64,000 nt of DNA. Source: Brassica napus (lineage: Eukaryota; Streptophyta; Magnoliopsida; Brassicales; Brassicaceae). Of the stretch, positions 59,114 to 64,000 are shown one piece after another (the stretch's first letter is position 1; the number at the start of each line of letters is the position of its first letter). Under the pieces are notes generated by a model. The model saw only the letters and a list, made by a program, of their open reading frames with translations, ran no database searches and had not been told where the DNA came from. The stretch is from NCBI RefSeq assembly GCF_020379485.1, contig NC_063452.1, forward strand, positions 10,519,065-10,583,064, read 5' to 3'. The position numbers and the translations under genes are program-made.

Positions 59114-59639
59114 TTTTTTCTTTCACGTTTTTAGTTTTTTTTCTTTTTGGTGTGTTTGAAGTGAAAGACAAAGAACATATTTATAGGAAATTTTCGAAAC
59201 TGGTAGGTGAAATTTGACTAGGAATTTACGAGGAAATATAGTTAGTTAGCCGAAACAAAAAACGTGTTACAACTAAAATGTTGGTGTACTCGAGATATAG
59301 ACGGTAAATTGACGTAAAATATTTCGTCGTAAAGTCCTCGTTATATTTTCGTCCACTTTACGATGAAACATTTTTCCTCGTAAAAACCACGTCAATTTGC
59401 GTCGTTTTTACAACAAAACTTTATTATCGTTATTTTACAACGAAATTACGTTGATTTGTTTTTTCGTAAAAAGGACGTAATTTTACGAGGACCTTTTTTC
59501 CTCGATATTTTTCATCGTTAAAATTGTGTGTTTCTTGTAGTGATCACGAAATACAAAGAGTACTTTTTCGAAAAAAGAAACCTATGGAACAAAGAAAGAT
59601 TGGATATATATGTACTTTCAGTTGAACCGAAAAGTCACT

Positions 59640-60052
59640 AATTAAGTGAAATACTATTTTTCATATCTACTCTAGATACTATTAATTATGGAAAAAATAC
59701 ACGTTTATTTTCACTCTACATTTTGGTAGAGTAATTTTTTACTCCATGTTCTTTTCTCTCTTGTTATAAAAGAGATGTTGTGTAAGCTTATTATTACTCA
59801 TGACCAGAGATCTATATTTATACAAGTATTAGACCGTCTTATTTAGATCGTCATAAGAGAAAAGGAAATCATATTCATAATAGGAATAGGAAATAGTACT
59901 TATCCTAAATACATATGGAAAAAGATAAACATCAAGTATAGATAAATGTAAACTCTCATTCGCCTAAGTCATTAGCGAATAGGCCGGATGGATAGCTGAT
60001 GGGCCGGACGCTTTGGGCCTGATATGGGTCGATCACCACTTGGTTTATAACA
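59640..60052 (-). repeat. 3' LTR of a second copia element (left edge uncertain)
   Basis: On the minus strand a purine tract AAGGGGGAG (60053-60061) is followed by TGTTATAAACC, a normal PPT-LTR junction. The LTR runs leftwards; its end lies somewhere near 59600-59700. The partner LTR is outside the window. Confidence 0.65.
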
Positions 60053-63000
60053 CTCCCCCTTGATCTACACATCCGGTTCAGGGCTTGTAACATGCTTAAT
60101 GTTGCATCATTAAAACCTTTCCAGGAAAACCCAGTGGGACAAAACCATGGATAAGGAAAAAGAGTACAACACATGAACTCCCCCTGACTTGTACCCACGT
60201 GTATGTTCTTCAAGTTGGCGCATGGACAATTTGATAGTTTAGCTTCATGGGCGCCAAGTCTTGAGCTGGTCCTTTAATTGGCACGTCCCAAACTGATAGA
60301 TAAATTTCATGGACGTGTGGTTGGTGTAGACATGGTGAAGAAGTCGGCTGACATATCATATGACTGAACTTGTAGTCCTTTGAGCTTTTTGAACGTTGAT
60401 GTAGGAATAGCTCTTGCCGAATTGTAACTTGAGTTATCATGTAACTCACATATCTTCTGGAACTTCATTAAGATATGGTCAAGACGTGCATCTTTGCAGC
60501 TGACCACTCTATGTCCTGGTCGGACCGATGGCACTCAACCAGTACTCGGATGGACCTCTAATCTGCGATCAAACTTTACTCGCAAGTCCTCTCATGTCCC
60601 ACGGATCCTCTAGTCACATGGCTTTGCCATACCGTGGACACTTTAATATATATTGAGTCATCGACCCAAACACATACAAATCACTTGGCTTCTCACGGAC
60701 ATGCCTTCGTCCATTCGAACATACATCACCCGTATGTGCTAATAGCTTATCCATTATAGCCGATCTTTCTTCATTGGTCGATCCATGTTGAGTTATAGAC
60801 CTTGTCTATACTCGTCCATACCCCATGAGTGTATAAGGTCATATCATTAATAATCATTGCTGCAATGAGTTTTATAATCTCATCAAACTATGGATCTGCA
60901 GTCAAATACACTCAAGGACCTTTATACATGATTATCGATCTTTCTTGCCTTCAGCAATGCCATATCCATTTGACCTCGACCAGACATACTTCTGCTCACT
61001 CTCTTGGACCATTATGGTTTCCTTTTATCCACTGATATAAACATAATGGCGTGTGCTTACATTTCAGTCCCATACTATAATCTTATTACTTGAAAAACAT
61101 TGCAGTCCACACTTTCTTTGATGGCATCTCATGACCTACTTGCAGTGCTGATTTATTATAAACACAAGGGATTTCTTTTATAAGAATATATGGACTGACT
61201 TGGATTGTTCTTTATCGAACTCCTTCACTAAGTTTTACTTAGTCTTATCATATTCAATGCAGCTGCTTTTGCTTCAGTCCATGAACAGCTTAGGAACAAT
61301 GCTGTTCTTTGAGAACTTCTTTTCTCATCTTTCTGGTACCTTTATTTTCTTTATCCAGTGATCAATATACTGCTTACTACATCATTATTTCTTTTGTTTC
61401 CAGACTTCATCAATTTCGAGTTTGTGTAGTAGCATCCACCACATAGGAGCATATTTTCTTATAATCTGTTCCTTTGGTCTCTATGAGTATCCTTGTGTAA
61501 CAAGCCATTCTTTGAATGCTGTAAGTAGTAATGTGAACGACCTCTTGACTACTTGGTCACGTTCCACATCTCACGATTTTCTTTCCCTCACAAGACCCAT
61601 TTATCCACTGGTCTATATCATCAGATGGCGTTTCTATATATTTGGCCAATACACCCATCTCTTCTTTAAACTCTTTAAACCTCACGTTTTCTTTTAATCT
61701 GATCTTTATTCTTTATGATTACTCTTACGTGGGTTCATGATCCTCGCTTTATATCTTTAAAATCAAGTGCTACTTTCTTTTATGAGCTCTCTTATATGTA
61801 AATACATCATTGGTGTTAACACTCTTATGTAGTTCCATAGTGTTCCAGACATGATCTAATAGATTTGAGATCGTATTATCCAGGACCTTTACTACCTTGC
61901 AGTTTGGCGTCCCAAACTACATGGTTTGGTACCTTAGATGTTTAGCTGGCCAGCCTTATCTCTCTATCTGGACTGGTTTCCTTTGAACTTGGATTTGTAT
62001 CATTCTATGCACCTTTCATTTCTTTCTGAGGTTTCTTATCTTTTAGAACTTATTGGTCTATCTTGTATAGACACTGTAGCAACTTGATTGTGTCTCTTAG
62101 GACATCAAATTCGTGGTGCTAGGCTGGTATGACTTAGTCATTCTTTTCTTTTCGGGTCAATGTGTCTGGCATCTAGTTCTGCTAGCTTTTGTATCATTTG
62201 ATCACATTCTTTTGACGTCTTAAATCATATTTTCTAGTCCGAGGATCTTGCCAAGACAATGATGGTAAATACCATTCTATTTCTCTTATTCTCTTTTACC
62301 AGCTTATTTCTTTCTCCCCCTGATGTTGGATAGTCGGATTCATCAGTCATGCTATCCGTGTACCTGGCCATAATTTGATCACCCATATTTGGCACAAGGT
62401 CTTTAAAAACGTGGGAGAAAGACATGTTCCTATCCAACATATATTCCCAATCTTTTTCTCATCCTCTTCTGAGGTTCCATCCTAGACGGCACATATGTAT
62501 GTGGTGGTTTATTCAAAATCTCTTAGGATGGTATATGTCCAGTTTATGACCCGTATTCATTCTGAGATGGAATTATCTATGCTCACTTATATGGCCTGAT
62601 GCATATTAACCTTACACATGTAAATCTTTGTGTCCCCAAGCATTAGGTAGTGGCCTTTGTAGTATAAAGAATTCGGCCAAGTCTTACTATGGTCATAGAC
62701 CATGTCACATGGAATTTGTAGTATGTTCATGGATCACAATTTGTCCTCACTCCCCCTCATGGACATACTATAATCACGTGGTACTTGGGACAATAGAGCC
62801 TAATGAGTTTCCCTTGTGTACAGCTTACACAACGTGAGATTTTATGGGATAACTCTTTGTGCCTTTTGAAATATGTGCATCAATTTTAAAAGACCTGGAT
62901 GGATAATCCAGTTATGCCATAAAGTGTATAAAATTTCGTGGGTATACAGGTTACCATGGCTTTTGCCTTTATCATACTGATCATTGGCATAGTCTAGATC

Positions 63001-63357
63001 AGTAGAGTATGTAGGTATAGTCTTGACCACTTTCTTATAAGGCTTTAGGCGATTTTCTTATAATCTGAAAGGAACTTTTGTTTCCTTTGCCCATTGGTTC
63101 AATGTGGAAACCATTCATGCTCAAGTCTTTATAACTCAATGGGTCTGTTATTGGGTGAATAAATATGTGCCCCTTTAGGCAATGTCGTGGTCTATAATAG
63201 ACTGACTATATTTTTATTAAGTTTTCATTGTCATTTATCAATCAAGAAATAATCAAGCAAATCAAACATGATAACTAAAACAACTCTTATTATTGCTATA
63301 AAATTGTAAATGACAAGCAAATCAAAGCAAAACATAAAATATCGAAATCTCGTTTCT
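60053..63357 (-). pseudogene. Decayed copia pol region
   Basis: Minus-strand traces include a pre-integrase-like TLWHNWIIHPGLLKLMHIFQ at 62842-63030 and the C-terminal tail ending near SADFFTMS (60307-60534), where copia polyproteins have a LADLFTK-type motif. In between no long frame survives and the distance is short for a full pol, so deletions are likely. The many plus-strand frames here are chance. Confidence 0.6.
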
Positions 63358-63984
63358 TTAGTCAATGTATAAGCCGGCCTCACAATCCATATATTTCCAC
63401 ACGGCTTCCTTGGATTCCTCCTTATCATTTTTAGCTTCATTGGCTTCAGGAGGTCTCATCTCACTGTTTCGTTGCTCAATGTATCTTTTCTGAAGTTTTT
63501 CAAATCTGCTAATGGTATCTATAACTTTCTGCTCTCTTTGCTCAGTTGCCAATAGGCATGACAATAGGTCATTATAGGTGGTGAAACCCTTAGCCTTATG
63601 TGATAACAACAGATCCTTTGGATGGAATGTGGAATTGGTTTTATATAGTAAATCCTCATTTGTTACCACTTCACCACATAGTTCAAGACTATAGGCGATT
63701 TTCATTAGAGCAGAATTATATTCGTCCATGGATTCAAAATCCTGGAACCTGAGAATCTTCCATTCATTCATGGCTTTTCGCCATAATGCCATTGAGTATC
63801 TGGAATTTAGTTTTGTCCAAAGGTCACAAGGATCCTCAATATTTAAGTATTGATCTCTCAGATCCTCAGTGAGATGATAGCGCATAATTGTTATGGCTCT
63901 ATGCTTTTCACTTTCAATTGCATTATTGCCATCAATGATACATTTCCCGAGTCCTCTAGACTTCAGGGCAACTGAAGTGTTCAT
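63358..63984 (-). CDS. copia gag (UBN2-type), partial at window edge
   Basis: The frame of 208 codons matches copia gag proteins: LTEDLRDQYLNIEDPCDLW, KLNSRYSMALWRKAMNEW, DFESMDEYNSALMKIAYSLE, NEDLLYKTNSTFHPKDLLLS, SCLLATEQREQKVI. Gag forms the cytoplasmic particle of the retroelement. The N-terminus may continue past the end of the window. It belongs to the element whose 3' LTR ends at 60052. Confidence 0.85.
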   Translation of the reverse strand: MNTSVALKSRGLGKCIIDGNNAIESEKHRAITIMRYHLTEDLRDQYLNIEDPCDLWTKLNSRYSMALWRKAMNEWKILRFQDFESMDEYNSALMKIAYSLELCGEVVTNEDLLYKTNSTFHPKDLLLSHKAKGFTTYNDLLSCLLATEQREQKVIDTISRFEKLQKRYIEQRNSEMRPPEANEAKNDKEESKEAVWKYMDCEAGLYID

Positions 63985-64000
63985 TACCCATTCTAGGTAA

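Larger units (their letters stand above)
56514..59542 (-). mobile_element. Second CACTA transposon, internally deleted
   Basis: The ends are CACTACAAGAAAACG on the left and, on the right, the reverse complement of CACTACAAGAAACAC; the flanks GTC and ATC form at best an imperfect duplication. Subterminal arrays use a different motif, TTTCCTCGTAAAG / TTTACGAGGAAA, at 56540-56960 and 59215-59530. Only the first part of TNPD is present; no TNPA-like gene is seen. Confidence 0.9.

Noticed and set aside
60829..62837. Several plus-strand frames of 60-90 codons
   Set aside because: They lie in a decayed minus-strand copia pol region, lack motifs and start or stop at random.
1..64000. CRISPR arrays, bacterial operons, phage or plasmid modules
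   Set aside because: Introns, plant gene families and plant transposons dominate; no spaced repeat array or prokaryotic gene was seen.

Overview
The window looks like a gene-poor, transposon-rich nuclear segment of a Brassicaceae plant, probably Brassica or a close relative. The evidence is intron-containing genes that closely resemble Arabidopsis proteins recalled from memory (SCAR4, ACOS5, type II metacaspases, A20/AN1 proteins, CCS), together with plant copia, gypsy, LINE and CACTA elements. No database search was possible, so orthology names rest on recognition.

Layout. (1) 302-13212: a complete but dead Ty1/copia element on the minus strand (425-bp LTRs, TSD CTTCT). Its integrase gene is split at 3443-9785 by a plus-strand Ty3/gypsy Tat-like derivative (about 519-bp LTRs, TSD TCTGG). 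That derivative keeps gag, has no pol, and carries an antisense ORF cassette between inverted repeats. (2) 13213-17800: AT-rich intergenic DNA with a CACTA end, a degenerate tandem array and two MITE-like foldbacks. (3) 17808-28816: the gene island, all plus strand: a SCAR4-like SCAR/WAVE gene (9 exons), an ACOS5-like acyl-CoA synthetase (6 exons) and a compact type II metacaspase (2 exons). (4) 29221-43070: a minus-strand LINE 3' fragment interrupted twice, by an 8.0-kb CACTA transposon (29404-37423, TSD TTT) with an almost intact two-gene transposition module, and by a 5.1-kb gypsy element (37491-42634, TSD ATCAG). (5) 43455-45299, minus strand: an A20/AN1 zinc-finger gene and a CCS-like superoxide dismutase copper chaperone gene that lacks the HMA domain. 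(6) 47643-54373: a near full-length LINE with a 16-bp TSD. (7) 56514-59542: a second, deleted CACTA of a different family. (8) about 59640-64000: the 3' part of another minus-strand copia element that runs off the window.

How the parts relate. The genes do not form one pathway. SCAR proteins activate ARP2/3-driven actin assembly. ACOS5 makes fatty acyl-CoAs for sporopollenin in the tapetum. Metacaspases are Ca-dependent Arg/Lys proteases. A20/AN1 proteins act in stress signalling, and CCS loads copper into Cu/Zn-SOD. The strongest unusual observations are the clean loss of the HMA domain from the CCS-like gene, a His-to-Tyr change at an AN1 zinc ligand, a metacaspase with a shortened p20-p10 linker, and a CACTA element with an open five-exon TNPD frame. 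That CACTA also carries a 126-bp perfect palindrome made of its own subterminal motifs and a TNPA-like gene whose ATG is split by an intron. I saw no dedicated new defence or mobile system beyond these.
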